Shown: positions 34,263-43,516 of the stretch, piece by piece
Position numbering within the stretch: the stretch's first letter is position 1
How the letters are laid out: each line of letters opens with the position of its first letter
From: Aurantiacibacter suaedae
Lineage (GTDB): Bacteria > Pseudomonadota > Alphaproteobacteria > Sphingomonadales > Sphingomonadaceae
Assembly: GCF_005434915.1 (NCBI RefSeq)
Contig: NZ_SKCG01000002.1
Coordinates: 372,948-436,947, forward strand
Length of the DNA stretch: 64,000 bases
Direction of reading: 5' to 3'
The notes under the pieces: generated by a model
The model's input: only the letters and a program-made list of their open reading frames with translations
Database searches by the model: none
What the model was told of the DNA's origin: nothing
Made by a program: the position numbers and the translations under genes

Positions 34263-36394
34263 CAGAATTCGCTGCGCAAGCTCACGGTGAAGGTACGGCC
34301 GCGTCCCGAGAAGAAGCGGTTGTTGTCGGTCACCCGCACCGTGTCGCTATCATAGCTGATGTAGAACTTGTCGGTCAGATTCTGGGCCGCGAGCGAAATC
34401 TCGCCGAAATCGGCGCGATAGGAAAGAAACGCGTCAAGCAGGGTATAGCCTTCGAAATCGGTATCTGTTGCCGCATCGTTGAATTCCCGCTCCAGATACA
34501 TGCGCGCCTGCGCCCGCGCGCTGAACCGGCCCGAGCTGTAGTCCGCCGCGAGGTTGACGCGGTCGGGCGAGATGTTCGCACCGTCGAGGTCGTCGTCGAT
34601 CTGTCCGTCTTCGTCGGCATCGGTCTTGCCCTCAAGCGCGGCATATCCGCCGCTGAGCGACAGGCCGGGAACGGGCGTCTGCCAGGCGAGGCTCGCTTCG
34701 AAGCCTTCGATCTCGATCGGCTGGCGCATCACTTCGAACACGTCATTGCGCAACACCAGCAGCGATCCCAAGTCGCTCGACGACCAGAAATAGCTGGCCG
34801 AGGCCGTTACCCCGCCGCGATTCCATTCGAGGCCGAGTTCGCGGTTGTTGGAGATCACAGGTTCCAGCGACAGGTAATCGTCAACATCGACGCCTGGCTG
34901 CGTGATCCCGCGCAGGATGCGGCCCACATCGGCGATGGTGAAACCCTCGGCATAGCTGCCATAGGCCCGCAGCCCGTCGATCGGCTCGACGACAACGCCG
35001 CCGTTCAGCAGCAAGTTTTCGAACGAGGGAGAGCCGCCCGCGACATTCACCGCGCCATAGCTGGCCAGCGTCGTGAAATCGTCCACCTTGAGCTGGACGT
35101 TCTCATAGCGCAGACCGCCGGCCAGACGCACCAGCCCGCCAGCCAGCGCAAGGTTGCCCTGCACGAAGGGGGCGAGGCTGCGGAAGTCGCTCTCGGGCAC
35201 CCACACCCGGCCGGTTTGCGCCAGCGTCTGTGCGGTGCGGTCGAACAGCGCGTCGAAGCCGGCGGTCAGCACCAGGTCTTCGAGGCCCGGCATCTCGCGC
35301 TCGTAGCTGACCTTGCCGCCCAGCTTGCGTGAGCGGTTGGCCGATTGGTCGAACAGGGTGCCAGTGGGATCGATGGCCGGATCCTGGAAGGTGCCGTAGA
35401 CACCGCCGCCGTACACATCGCTGGTCCGGCTGTAGAAGCCCTGAAGGGCGAAGGTGCCGGCGCCAAAATCCGGATCGGTCAGCGAGAAAGACAGCAGCTC
35501 GGCGGTGTTCGAGGGCGGATCGCCCGGGGTTGTGCCGCGCTCGCTGGTGGAAGGAGCGCCGGTCGCGCGGTCGCCCGCGACCTGTACGTAGTTGGCATTT
35601 CCCTTCAGCTCGAAACGGTTTGCCACGACTTCGAGGCGCGCCCCGCTAGCCAGATCGTAGCCGAAGCGGCCGAATGCCGACCAGCTGTCGCTGTCCTGAA
35701 TTTCGCCCTGCGTGCCATCTACGCCGACCCGGTTGCCTTTGCCGTCGAAGAAGGCGCCGCGCTTTTCGAACGTCCCGCCGACTGTCGCATCGAAGGCTCC
35801 ATCGCGATAGCCCGCCATCGCGCCCGCCTTGGCGCCGATGCCTTCGCCTTCGAAACCATCCGGAAAGCTAAGCTGGAACAGGGTGCGCATGGAAAGGCCG
35901 TCCCGCTGCGGAGCGCCCACCGTCACCTGATTGAGCACGCCGCCCGTGGCCCCGATCCCCTGCAATGCGTTGGAGCCGTAAATCACCTCCACGCGGTCGA
36001 TGAAGAACGGGTCGATGGTGTAGCCGTCACGCGAGCCATCGCGCACTGGTGTCGTCTGCGGAATGCCGTTGATCGCATAGAGCGGCGCGCGGCCGCGCAG
36101 ACTTTCGCCCGCGCCAGAAAGCTTCTCGCGGGTGGGCGAGAACGAGGGCAACAAGGCCGAAACAGCATCGACCGTGGACCCCGAGATAAGAACCTGCCGG
36201 TCGAGCGCGGCACTATCGATCACGTCTACCGTGAGCGGCAGTGCGCTGGCGGGCAACTGCGTGCGCGCGGCGGTTACGACGATAGCGGTATCGCTGGTCT
36301 CTTCAGGAGATGCACTTGCCGAAGCGTCCACGCTCTGCGCGAAGGCCGGCGAAAGCGGTGCCAGCGCAAGCGCGCCGACGAGATAGCGGTACAT
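34262..36394 (-). CDS. TonB-dependent siderophore-type receptor
   Basis: A 710-residue outer-membrane receptor. Signal peptide at about 1-19 (ending SPAFAQ), TonB-box-like TAIVVTAAR near 36-44, plug domain to about 165 (LSGAGESLRGRAPLYAINGIP, DRVEVIYGSNALQGIGATGG), then a barrel ending in Phe (TFTVSLRSEF). Co-translation with a PepSY membrane protein and an iron-box-like sequence in front point to a ferric siderophore ligand, but this is contextual. It is not closely similar to the first receptor at 10936. Confidence 0.93.
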   Translation of the reverse strand: MYRYLVGALALAPLSPAFAQSVDASASASPEETSDTAIVVTAARTQLPASALPLTVDVIDSAALDRQVLISGSTVDAVSALLPSFSPTREKLSGAGESLRGRAPLYAINGIPQTTPVRDGSRDGYTIDPFFIDRVEVIYGSNALQGIGATGGVLNQVTVGAPQRDGLSMRTLFQLSFPDGFEGEGIGAKAGAMAGYRDGAFDATVGGTFEKRGAFFDGKGNRVGVDGTQGEIQDSDSWSAFGRFGYDLASGARLEVVANRFELKGNANYVQVAGDRATGAPSTSERGTTPGDPPSNTAELLSFSLTDPDFGAGTFALQGFYSRTSDVYGGGVYGTFQDPAIDPTGTLFDQSANRSRKLGGKVSYEREMPGLEDLVLTAGFDALFDRTAQTLAQTGRVWVPESDFRSLAPFVQGNLALAGGLVRLAGGLRYENVQLKVDDFTTLASYGAVNVAGGSPSFENLLLNGGVVVEPIDGLRAYGSYAEGFTIADVGRILRGITQPGVDVDDYLSLEPVISNNRELGLEWNRGGVTASASYFWSSSDLGSLLVLRNDVFEVMRQPIEIEGFEASLAWQTPVPGLSLSGGYAALEGKTDADEDGQIDDDLDGANISPDRVNLAADYSSGRFSARAQARMYLEREFNDAATDTDFEGYTLLDAFLSYRADFGEISLAAQNLTDKFYISYDSDTVRVTDNNRFFSGRGRTFTVSLRSEF

Positions 36395-36430
36395 GAGGCA
36401 ACTCCCTGAAGATTTGCCGCCGCTTAACTT

Positions 36431-36454
36431 TTATAAGATTAATTCGCAATAGCA
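36431..36454 (-). promoter_or_regulatory. Candidate iron-responsive operator upstream of second receptor
   Basis: On the minus strand TGCTATTGCGA is followed by ATTAATCTTATAA, 37 bases upstream of the receptor ATG. The 11-base core is identical to that at 13153-13163, and 16 of 24 positions match over the whole element. The AT-rich tail could include the -10 region, so a repressor bound here would block transcription. Confidence 0.5.
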
Positions 36455-36555
36455 TTGGCCGCAAAGAGTGCGGGCATTATCGGTGAATCTGCCAACCGGT
36501 TGGACCGGCAAAAACGAAGCCACGCGAAGAGGGGTCCAAATATGAGGGAAGGGGC

Positions 36556-36629
<74 letters not shown>

Positions 36630-36669
36630 TCAGGCCAGAAATGCGCTTGCCACCAGCACGTGGCCCTCG

Positions 36670-37305
36670 TCAAGGTTCCTTAGTAGTATCACCCTCGTTC
36701 GCGGTCGTCTGCGACTTATCGACAGGCGCTGCAACCGTGAGCTCCACACGGCGGTTGCGGCGGCGGGCAACTTCGTCGGGCGTACCGTCCGGCTTGGCAT
36801 TGGGAACCAGGGGGTTCTGCTCGCCAAATGCGATGACCTTGATTCGCTCGTTCGCGATCCCGCGCTCGATTAACCAGGCCGCGACGTTTTCGGCGCGCGA
36901 ACGCGATGCACGTAGATTGGCCTGATCGTTGCCGACGCTGTCGGTATGCCCGGCAAGAACGATCGGCCAGCCCGCGCGAACGGCATCGCTTTGCAGCACA
37001 AGTTCGAGCAGCTCCTCGGCATCCGGTGAGATGTCGGTGCCGTCGGGGAAAGGCAGCACCACATCGAGCGGCTCGGGCGGCTCGGGCGTGGGCGTGGCCG
37101 TTTCGACGATCTCCTCGCGAATGATCGAAGCCCCGCCCGCGCTCGGCACTTCTGATGGCGTGTCGATCGGGTTCGTGGTGTCTGTCGGCGTCGGCTCTGC
37201 TTCTTCGGGCGCGTCACGGCGAACCTCGCAGGCACCCAGCGCCGAGGCCAGAAGCGCGGCTGTGACAACGCGGGCGGCGGGGGCGGGCTTGATCGGTCGG
37301 GTCAT
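36670..37305 (-). CDS. OmpA-family lipoprotein
   Basis: A 211-residue lipoprotein with lipobox LLASALGACEV (Cys at about residue 26), a Pro/Thr/Glu-rich linker (about 30-78) and a C-terminal OmpA-like peptidoglycan-binding domain (about 85-195). The domain shows PIVLAGHTDSVGNDQANLRASRSRAENVAAWL in the segments LAGHTDSVGNDQANL and SRSRAENVAAWL, and ends RRRNRRVEL. It should tether the outer membrane to the cell wall. Compared with the OmpA lipoprotein at 59404 it has no glycine zipper. Confidence 0.88.
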   Translation of the reverse strand: MTRPIKPAPAARVVTAALLASALGACEVRRDAPEEAEPTPTDTTNPIDTPSEVPSAGGASIIREEIVETATPTPEPPEPLDVVLPFPDGTDISPDAEELLELVLQSDAVRAGWPIVLAGHTDSVGNDQANLRASRSRAENVAAWLIERGIANERIKVIAFGEQNPLVPNAKPDGTPDEVARRRNRRVELTVAAPVDKSQTTANEGDTTKEP

Positions 37306-37326
37306 GGCTGCATCCTTGGCTGGGCC

Positions 37327-39168
37327 TCAGGCAGGGGTCGGCTTGCGCGAGGACTTGCGACGCGCCTCAGCGTCGGCAACCTGGTCGCGCGGAGGCGAGA
37401 ACGAGACGACGATATCACCCGGGGCAGGCTCGGGCGTGCGGGCGTGGGTGAAAAACAGCAGTTCGCCATCGGGACGTAACAACATCAGAATATTCGCGGA
37501 ATCGGGAAGATTGTCGCGCGCATCATCGATGTCGTACTGTTCGGATAGCTTGGTGCGGCGGAACACCCAGCCCTCCAGCTGGCGCTGATGCACGTCCTCG
37601 ACCGAATAGCCCGAGGCGAACAGCGAGCGGCCCCGCAAAGAAGAGGGCAAGGTGTACTTCTCGTCATCCGCGCCGTCGCCGAGCTGGTAGACCTTGTCAG
37701 TGCCGATTTCGGGCGCGAATTCGGAACACACGAGAGCGTTGTATGCCTCGTTGTCGGTCGCCGCGACGAGCACCTGGAACGGGGTGAGATCGAGATTGTG
37801 CTCGGTCGCCTCATTCAGAATTTCGCCGTTGTAGGTGTCGAGCCCCGCAGCACGCGCGGGCTTGAGGCGGGTCCAGCTCGAATCGACCACGAGCACCGGC
37901 GTTTTCAGCTCGTGCATCATCTTGCCCAGCGCAATCGTCCACTGCGTCGCACCGACAATCAGCAGCCCCGGCCTTTCCGCACCCTTCACCTTGAGCAGGC
38001 GAGCAACGAGGTTCAGGGTGAAGCCCGAGGTGACGATAGTGGCCACCACCACACCGAAACTCAGCCCGATGAGGATCGACCCATCCTCGAAGCCGAGCTC
38101 GCCGAGACGCAGCGCAAACAGACCCGAGATTGCCACCAGCACGATACCGCGCGGCGCAATCCAGGCCAGAAACAGGCGTTCGTTCCAAGGCACGTCGCTG
38201 AACAGCAGGCTGATGAGAACGGTTGCCGGGCGCACCAGCAGTAGCAGCGCGAGCAGGAACAGCCCGGAGCGCCAGTCGAAGAACCTCAGGTCGGAAAACT
38301 CGAGACCTGCCGAAAGCAGGATGAAGATACCCGACACCAGCAGCACCGCAACGTTCTGCTTGAACGGATGTATCGAGCGCAGGCTGGAAACCTGCATATT
38401 GGCAAGTGCCACGCCCATCACCGTCACCGCAACGAGGCCGGCTTCGTGTTCGATCAAATTGCTGATGACGAAGGTGCCGATCACGACCACGAGCAGCACG
38501 GGCACCTTGAGGAATTCGGGCACATATCCGCGCGGGAAGCTCCAGGCGATCAGCCAGGCAGCGGCATAGCCAAGCGCGCCGGCCAGCAGGCCTGCGAAGA
38601 CGATCTGAGGGATCACCTCGACCGCAAGGCCGCCGTCGGCCTGCGAGATGCGCAAGTATTCGTAAGCGAGGACGGCGCATAACGCGCCGATGGGATCGTT
38701 GACGATGGCTTCCCACTTGAGAAGCGTTGCGGGCCGCTGCTTGATGGCGGATTGGCGCAGCAGCGGCATGACCACGGTAGGCCCTGTCACCACGAGGATG
38801 CCTGCGAACAGGATCGCCACCGGCCAGACAAGGCCAGCCACATAGTAGCAGGCCAGCGCCCCGAACAACCACCCTAGCGGTACGCCAAGAAAGATCATCC
38901 GCCCGATCCCGCTGCCGCTCTGGCGCAGCTCGCGGAAATCGAGGCTCAGGCCGCCTTCGAAAAGGATCAGCGCGACGCCGATCGAGATCATCGGATCAAG
39001 CAGCTCGCCGAAGGCATGTTCGGGATCGATGATGCCCAGTGCCGGGCCGACCAGGAAACCAGCCACCAGCATCAGCACGATCGCAGGCCAGCCCGTTCGC
39101 CAGGCGACCCACTGCGCTCCGATTCCGAGCACGCCAATCAGCGCGATTACAATTGCCTGCTCTTCCAT
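37327..39168 (-). CDS. CPA1-type cation:proton antiporter with TrkA-N-like domain
   Basis: A 613-residue membrane protein. Residues 1-395 form about 12-13 helices of the Na+/H+ exchanger fold, with GVALILFEGGLSLDF (about 61-75), GPTVVMPLLRQ and KWEAIVNDPIGALCAV, including the Asp-containing segment typical of ion binding. From about 398 a soluble Rossmann-like TrkA-N domain follows (LLIVGATQWTIALGKMM), and a TrkA-C-like tail. The architecture suggests nucleotide-gated K+ or Na+ export. ATG at 39168 has AAGGGGG upstream. Ion specificity cannot be assigned. Confidence 0.88.
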   Translation of the reverse strand: MEEQAIVIALIGVLGIGAQWVAWRTGWPAIVLMLVAGFLVGPALGIIDPEHAFGELLDPMISIGVALILFEGGLSLDFRELRQSGSGIGRMIFLGVPLGWLFGALACYYVAGLVWPVAILFAGILVVTGPTVVMPLLRQSAIKQRPATLLKWEAIVNDPIGALCAVLAYEYLRISQADGGLAVEVIPQIVFAGLLAGALGYAAAWLIAWSFPRGYVPEFLKVPVLLVVVIGTFVISNLIEHEAGLVAVTVMGVALANMQVSSLRSIHPFKQNVAVLLVSGIFILLSAGLEFSDLRFFDWRSGLFLLALLLLVRPATVLISLLFSDVPWNERLFLAWIAPRGIVLVAISGLFALRLGELGFEDGSILIGLSFGVVVATIVTSGFTLNLVARLLKVKGAERPGLLIVGATQWTIALGKMMHELKTPVLVVDSSWTRLKPARAAGLDTYNGEILNEATEHNLDLTPFQVLVAATDNEAYNALVCSEFAPEIGTDKVYQLGDGADDEKYTLPSSLRGRSLFASGYSVEDVHQRQLEGWVFRRTKLSEQYDIDDARDNLPDSANILMLLRPDGELLFFTHARTPEPAPGDIVVSFSPPRDQVADAEARRKSSRKPTPA

Positions 39169-39267
39169 GGGCCCCCTTGTTGGTGCCGCCGCGACCCTGC
39201 GCAACTGGCCTTTAGCCAATCCCATAGCACGCGGAAGGTTCCGGTGCGCCCCCAAGCAAGCGTGTGG

Positions 39268-39819
39268 CTAATGCCCCTCGAAAGCCATGACCGCCCGTCC
39301 CTCGATACCCTCTGCGCGCAAGGCTGCCATGCCGCCAAGATCGGGCAAATCGACCACGAACACGGCATGGTTGCAATGCGCGCCCGCACGGCGCAGGAGC
39401 CTCGCTCCGGCCAGAGCGGTGCCGCCGGTTGCAAGCAAATCGTCAATCAGCAAGACCGACTGGCCCTCGCGAATGATCGTGGGATCCAGCTCGATCCGCG
39501 CCTCGCCATATTCGAGCGCGTAATCTTCGCCAATGGTGGGCACGGGTAGCTTGCCGGCCTTGCGCAACGGCACGAAACCGGTGCCGAGCCGATGGGCAAG
39601 AGCCGCGCCGAAGATGAAGCCGCGTGCCTCGATCCCGGCCACCGCATCAACGGCAAGACCGGAGGCGAGATCGGCCAACGCGTCGATGGCGCCGGCCAGG
39701 CCAGCGCCATCGGACATCAGCGTGGTGACATCCCGAAACAGGATTCCGCTCGCCGGGAAATCCGGCACTGCGCGGACGAGCGCTTTCAGATCACTCGCCT
39801 GTGGCAGGGCGGGAGCCAT
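39268..39819 (-). CDS. apt: Adenine phosphoribosyltransferase
   Basis: Converts adenine and PRPP to AMP (183 aa; purine salvage). The N-terminal block ALVRAVPDFPASGILFRDVTTL appears as VRAVPDFPASGILFRD; GIEARGFIFGAALAHRLG and the PRPP loop LLIDDLLATGGTALAGA complete the family signature. It follows petC (cytochrome c1) with a 10-base gap and is therefore probably co-transcribed with the bc1 complex, an arrangement with no obvious metabolic reason. Confidence 0.96.
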   Translation of the reverse strand: MAPALPQASDLKALVRAVPDFPASGILFRDVTTLMSDGAGLAGAIDALADLASGLAVDAVAGIEARGFIFGAALAHRLGTGFVPLRKAGKLPVPTIGEDYALEYGEARIELDPTIIREGQSVLLIDDLLATGGTALAGARLLRRAGAHCNHAVFVVDLPDLGGMAALRAEGIEGRAVMAFEGH

Positions 39820-39829
39820 TCCCGCCCGC

Positions 39830-40681
39830 TCAGTCCTCGCGGCGGGGCTTGGCGTTTGCCCAGACCGACTTCTTGGCGAACCAGGCCAGGATCGTCGCGA
39901 ACAGCAGGAAGCCGAGCACCGGCCAGCCGGTCTGCTTGCGCTTCACCAGCTTGGGCTCTGCCGTCCAGGTAAGGAAGGCGGCCACATCCTGCGACATCTG
40001 GTCGACCGTGGCGGCGGTGCCATCGTCGAACGTGACCTGGCCGTCGGTGGTCAGCGGCGGAGCCATCGCAAGGTTGAGGTTCGCGAAGTACGGGTTGTGG
40101 TGCAGGCCCGGGCCCGGCAGCGCTTCGGGGAAGCGTTCGGCCAGCTCGGTCGAAGGCTCCTGATAGCCGGTCAGCAGCGAGTAAACGTAGTGCGAACCTT
40201 CGTGGCGCGCCTTCGTCATCAGCGAGAGATCCGGCGGGATCGCATTGTTGTTCGCAGCAGCCGCAGCCACCGAGTTCGGATAAGGCGACGGGAACGAATC
40301 GGTCGGCAGGCCCGGGCGCGTGGTCGCCTCACCGGTGTTCGGATCGATCCCCGGAACACGCCAGGCGGCAGCCTCAGCCTTCACCTGAGCTTCGCTGTAG
40401 CCGAGATCGGCCAGGTTGCGGAACGCCACCTGCTTCAGCGAGTGACAGGCCGAGCACACTTCCTTGTAGACCTTGTAGCCGCGCTGAAGCTGGGCAATGT
40501 CCCAGTGGCCAACGGGGCCTTCGAACGAGAAGTGAACGTCTTCCTTCGGTGAGAGATGGAAGGCGTGTTCGGCGGTTTCGGCCGCAGGTTCTGTCGCGGC
40601 GGTATAGGCGCCGACGAGGAAGGTGAGCAGCACCACGAAGGTGAAGCCCAAGCCGACCAGAATTCCAACAAGGCGGATCAT
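39830..40681 (-). CDS. petC: Cytochrome c1 of the bc1 complex
   Basis: Haem-c subunit (283 aa) of ubiquinol-cytochrome c reductase, passing electrons from the Rieske centre to soluble cytochrome c. An N-terminal signal/anchor segment (about 5-27), the haem-binding CSACH at 76-80, the conserved NPYFANLNLAMAPPL region holding the probable axial Met, and a C-terminal anchor helix (about 253-272, TGWPVLGFLLFATILAWF). No extra insert is obvious. Third gene of petA-petB-petC. Confidence 0.96.
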   Translation of the reverse strand: MIRLVGILVGLGFTFVVLLTFLVGAYTAATEPAAETAEHAFHLSPKEDVHFSFEGPVGHWDIAQLQRGYKVYKEVCSACHSLKQVAFRNLADLGYSEAQVKAEAAAWRVPGIDPNTGEATTRPGLPTDSFPSPYPNSVAAAAANNNAIPPDLSLMTKARHEGSHYVYSLLTGYQEPSTELAERFPEALPGPGLHHNPYFANLNLAMAPPLTTDGQVTFDDGTAATVDQMSQDVAAFLTWTAEPKLVKRKQTGWPVLGFLLFATILAWFAKKSVWANAKPRRED

Positions 40682-40709
40682 CGTTTCGTCTTTCCTCTGT
40701 GGCCTGCGA

Positions 40710-42002
40710 TCAAACCGCGGGCTCGGCGTTTTCGCCCAGCACTGCCTTCTTGTCCGAGCCGAGAACGGCCTCGGTGATCGAGAACGGCAGCGGCTCGGGC
40801 CGTTCGATCGAGGAGATGATCGGCAGGATCACCAGGAAGTGCAGGAAGTAGTACGCGGTCGCGATCTGCGAGATCATCACGAAGGGCTCTTCGGCCGGGG
40901 CGCCGCCGCAGTAGAACAGCACGGCCATGCAGGGGATCAGGCCGAACCAGAAGAACTTGCGGAACATCGGGCGATAGTGGCCCGAGCGAACCGGGCTCTT
41001 GTCGAGCCAGGGCAGGAAGAACCACACCAGGATCGCCGAGAACATGGCGAGCACGCCCCACAGCTTGGCCGGGATGATGAAGTCGAAGGTGAAGGCGCGC
41101 AGGATCGCGTAGAACGGGTAGAAATACCATTCGGGAACGATGTGCGCCGGGGTCGAGAGCGGGTTCGCTTCGATGTAGTTGTCCGGGTGGCCCAGCATGT
41201 TCGGGAAGAAGAACACGAAGGCGAAGTAGATCAGCAGGAATACGCCCAGCCCGAAGCCATCCTTCGCGGTGTAATACGGGTGGAACGGCAGGGTGTCGCT
41301 TTCCTGCTTCACTTCCACGCCGGTCGGGTTCGACGAACCGGGGATGTGCAGCGCCCAGATGTGCAGGATCACAACACCCAGGATCACGAAGGGCAGCATG
41401 AAGTGCAGCGAGAAGAAGCGGTTCAGCGCGGCGTTATCGGGCGCAAATCCGCCCAGCAGCCAGATCTGGATCGGCTCACCTACCAGCGGAATGGCGGAGA
41501 ACAGACCGGTGATCACTTTGGCACCCCAGAAGCTCATCTGCCCCCAGGGAAGCACGTAGCCCATGAAGGCGGTCGCCATGGTGAGTAGGAAGATCACCAC
41601 GCCGAGCAACCAGATCATCTCGCGCGGGGCTTTGTACGAGCTGTAAAAGAAGCCGCGGAAGATGTGGATGTAGATCACGAGGAAGAAGAAGCTTGCCCCG
41701 TTGGCGTGCATGTAGCGCAGCATCCAGCCCCAGTTCACGTCGCGCATGATGTGCTCGACCGAATTGAAGGCGATGCCCGAGTTGGCAGCATAATGCATCG
41801 CCAGCACCACGCCGGTGACGATTTGCAGCACAAGGCAGAAGCCGGCAAGGATGCCGAAATTCCAGAAATAGGAGAGGTTGCGCGGCACGGGATAGCCAGC
41901 GCCGACCGCATTGTAGACGAGCCGCGGCAAGGGCAGCTTTTCGTCCATGAACTTCATCACCGGATTTACCGGCTCGTAATTCTTGGCCCAGGGGAAACTC
42001 AT
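40710..42002 (-). CDS. petB: Cytochrome b of the bc1 complex
   Basis: The quinol-oxidising membrane subunit (430 aa) with two haems b. About eight to nine helices; the N-terminal [20 protein letters not shown], histidine-bearing helices with [18 protein letters not shown] and [20 protein letters not shown], the Qo-site PEWYF at about residue 288, and C-terminal helices beyond the usual core. Sits 17 bases after petA and 28 before petC, the standard bacterial order. Confidence 0.97.
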   Translation of the reverse strand: MSFPWAKNYEPVNPVMKFMDEKLPLPRLVYNAVGAGYPVPRNLSYFWNFGILAGFCLVLQIVTGVVLAMHYAANSGIAFNSVEHIMRDVNWGWMLRYMHANGASFFFLVIYIHIFRGFFYSSYKAPREMIWLLGVVIFLLTMATAFMGYVLPWGQMSFWGAKVITGLFSAIPLVGEPIQIWLLGGFAPDNAALNRFFSLHFMLPFVILGVVILHIWALHIPGSSNPTGVEVKQESDTLPFHPYYTAKDGFGLGVFLLIYFAFVFFFPNMLGHPDNYIEANPLSTPAHIVPEWYFYPFYAILRAFTFDFIIPAKLWGVLAMFSAILVWFFLPWLDKSPVRSGHYRPMFRKFFWFGLIPCMAVLFYCGGAPAEEPFVMISQIATAYYFLHFLVILPIISSIERPEPLPFSITEAVLGSDKKAVLGENAEPAV

Positions 42003-42019
42003 GGTCAGTCTCTCTTGCC

Positions 42020-42598
42020 TCAGCCGATCACGATGGTCGTGTCGGTGGTGAACTCATAGGTCGGCACCTGAAGGTTCTTCGGTGCAGGGCCTTTGCGAAT
42101 GCGCGCGGCGGTGTCGTAGTGCGAGCCGTGGCAGGGGCAGAAATAGCCGCCGAACTCGCCCTTGTTCTCGCCTTCGGCAGCGCCCAGCGGCACACAGCCG
42201 AGGTGGGTGCAAACGCCCATGACAACGAGAATGTTATGATGGCCGTCCTCGGTGCGCTCCTGCAGGGTCTGCGGATCGCGCAGGCTGCCCACGTCGACAG
42301 CATCAGCCGCTTCGATCTCGGCAGGCGTCAGGTGGCGGACAAAAACTGGCTGCTTGCGGAAAACGGCCTTGATCGACTGGCCTTCCTCAAGCGAGGAGAT
42401 GTCCAGCTCGGTCGAGCTTTCGGCCAGAACGTCGGCGCTGGGCGCCATTTGCGAGATCAGCGGAACAAGGCAGACGAGACCGCCTACGCCGGCCGCCGAA
42501 ACTGCGGCAATCTCGATGAAATCGCGGCGACGAACGCCGTCTTCGCTTGCGACCCCAATTGCTTCTGAGTGCGCGTCTGCGGTGCCAGTGCTAGCCAT
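42020..42598 (-). CDS. petA: Rieske iron-sulfur subunit of the bc1 complex
   Basis: The [2Fe-2S] subunit (192 aa). A twin-arginine-type membrane anchor ([18 protein letters not shown], 23-40), and the two cluster loops CTHLGC (130-135) and CPCHGSHYD (154-162), with Cys130, His132, Cys154 and His157 as ligands and Cys135/Cys156 as the disulfide pair. ATG at 42598 gives [10 protein letters not shown]; the open frame further upstream has no family support. First gene of petA-petB-petC-apt. Confidence 0.96.
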   Translation of the reverse strand: MASTGTADAHSEAIGVASEDGVRRRDFIEIAAVSAAGVGGLVCLVPLISQMAPSADVLAESSTELDISSLEEGQSIKAVFRKQPVFVRHLTPAEIEAADAVDVGSLRDPQTLQERTEDGHHNILVVMGVCTHLGCVPLGAAEGENKGEFGGYFCPCHGSHYDTAARIRKGPAPKNLQVPTYEFTTDTTIVIG

Positions 42599-42779
42599 TA
42601 CCCTGCCTTGCCTGCCGGTCCGCCCCACCAGCCTTGTGCCGAGCTTGCGAACCGAAACATAACCCTGAAGCCGCACGCGACCAGATGTGCCCCGGATGCG
42701 ACTTGGCGCGGCTGATAGACCAGCAAGGCGCGCCTGCCAAGCCGCGATTTGGACCAAATTTGGCCTCCAAAGCCGCAGA

Positions 42780-42798
42780 ATTGCGAGGCTTTCGCAAT
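42780..42798. promoter_or_regulatory. 19-base inverted repeat upstream of the bc1 operon
   Basis: ATTGCGAGGCTTTCGCAAT: perfect 7-base arms around a 5-base centre, in the 219-base gap between pgeF and petA and about 182 bases upstream of the petA ATG. It shares the ATTGCGA half-site with the elements before the two TonB receptors, but is fully symmetric. No T-run follows on either strand, which argues against a terminator for pgeF's neighbours. A second palindrome, CCAAATTTGG, lies at 42754-42763. Confidence 0.45.
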
Positions 42799-42817
42799 AA
42801 GCCGCTTTTGCCGGGGC

Positions 42818-43516
42818 TCAGGCCGGGCAGGCGATCAGCGAGAACTGCCGTCCATAGGTCGGTTCGTCGCGATGGGTAGCGCGGCGGAACGAGTGAAAAA
42901 GCGAGTCCTCGACATAAGTATCGCGTGCGAGATCCTCGATCCGCCCCACGCCAGCCGACTCCAGTCGTCTGCGCACATAGGCGGGCAGATCGAACTGGTA
43001 GTGAGCGGGCGCGCCCGGCGTAAACAGCGCCGCATTGGCCGCATCATCCTCCACCAGACGATCGCGAAAGGCCTGATCGACTTCGTAGCTTGGTTGCGCA
43101 ATGGTCGGCCCGATCGCGGCAACGATACCGTCGCGAGTCGCGCCAGCATCGATCATAGCCACGATAACGGCCTCGATCACGCCGCCGAAAGCACCGCGCC
43201 AGCCGGCATGGGCAGCGCCCACCACACCGGCGGACATATCTGCGAGCAGCACCGGGGCGCAATCGGCGGTCACCACCGCCAGCACCAGGCCGGGCCGGTC
43301 GGTCACCAGCGCATCCGCCTCGGGCAGAGCATCTTCGGCAAATGGAGCCTCAACGAAGATCGCGCGCTGCGAATGGACCTGCTTCACGCGCACCAGCTTT
43401 GCGCCCGCCGCGATCCGGGCCGTGTCGGGCTCGCCATCGTGGCCAATCCCGGTAAGGAATCCGTGCGGCACGCCCGCCAGCGCATTGGCGCGCAAGATTG
43501 CGCGCGGATCAGCCAA
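42818..43516 (-). CDS. pgeF: Purine nucleoside phosphorylase, YfiH/LACC1 (PgeF) family
   Basis: A 232-residue protein of the family formerly called polyphenol oxidase or DUF152. Zinc-site residues are in place: His48 (VKQVHS), Cys86 (TADCAPVLL) and His103 (AAHAGWRGA). Family members phosphorolyse purine nucleosides, and some act in peptidoglycan editing. Its ATG lies within the 3' end of pepN (8-base overlap), so translation of the two is probably linked. Confidence 0.92.
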   Translation of the reverse strand: MADPRAILRANALAGVPHGFLTGIGHDGEPDTARIAAGAKLVRVKQVHSQRAIFVEAPFAEDALPEADALVTDRPGLVLAVVTADCAPVLLADMSAGVVGAAHAGWRGAFGGVIEAVIVAMIDAGATRDGIVAAIGPTIAQPSYEVDQAFRDRLVEDDAANAALFTPGAPAHYQFDLPAYVRRRLESAGVGRIEDLARDTYVEDSLFHSFRRATHRDEPTYGRQFSLIACPA

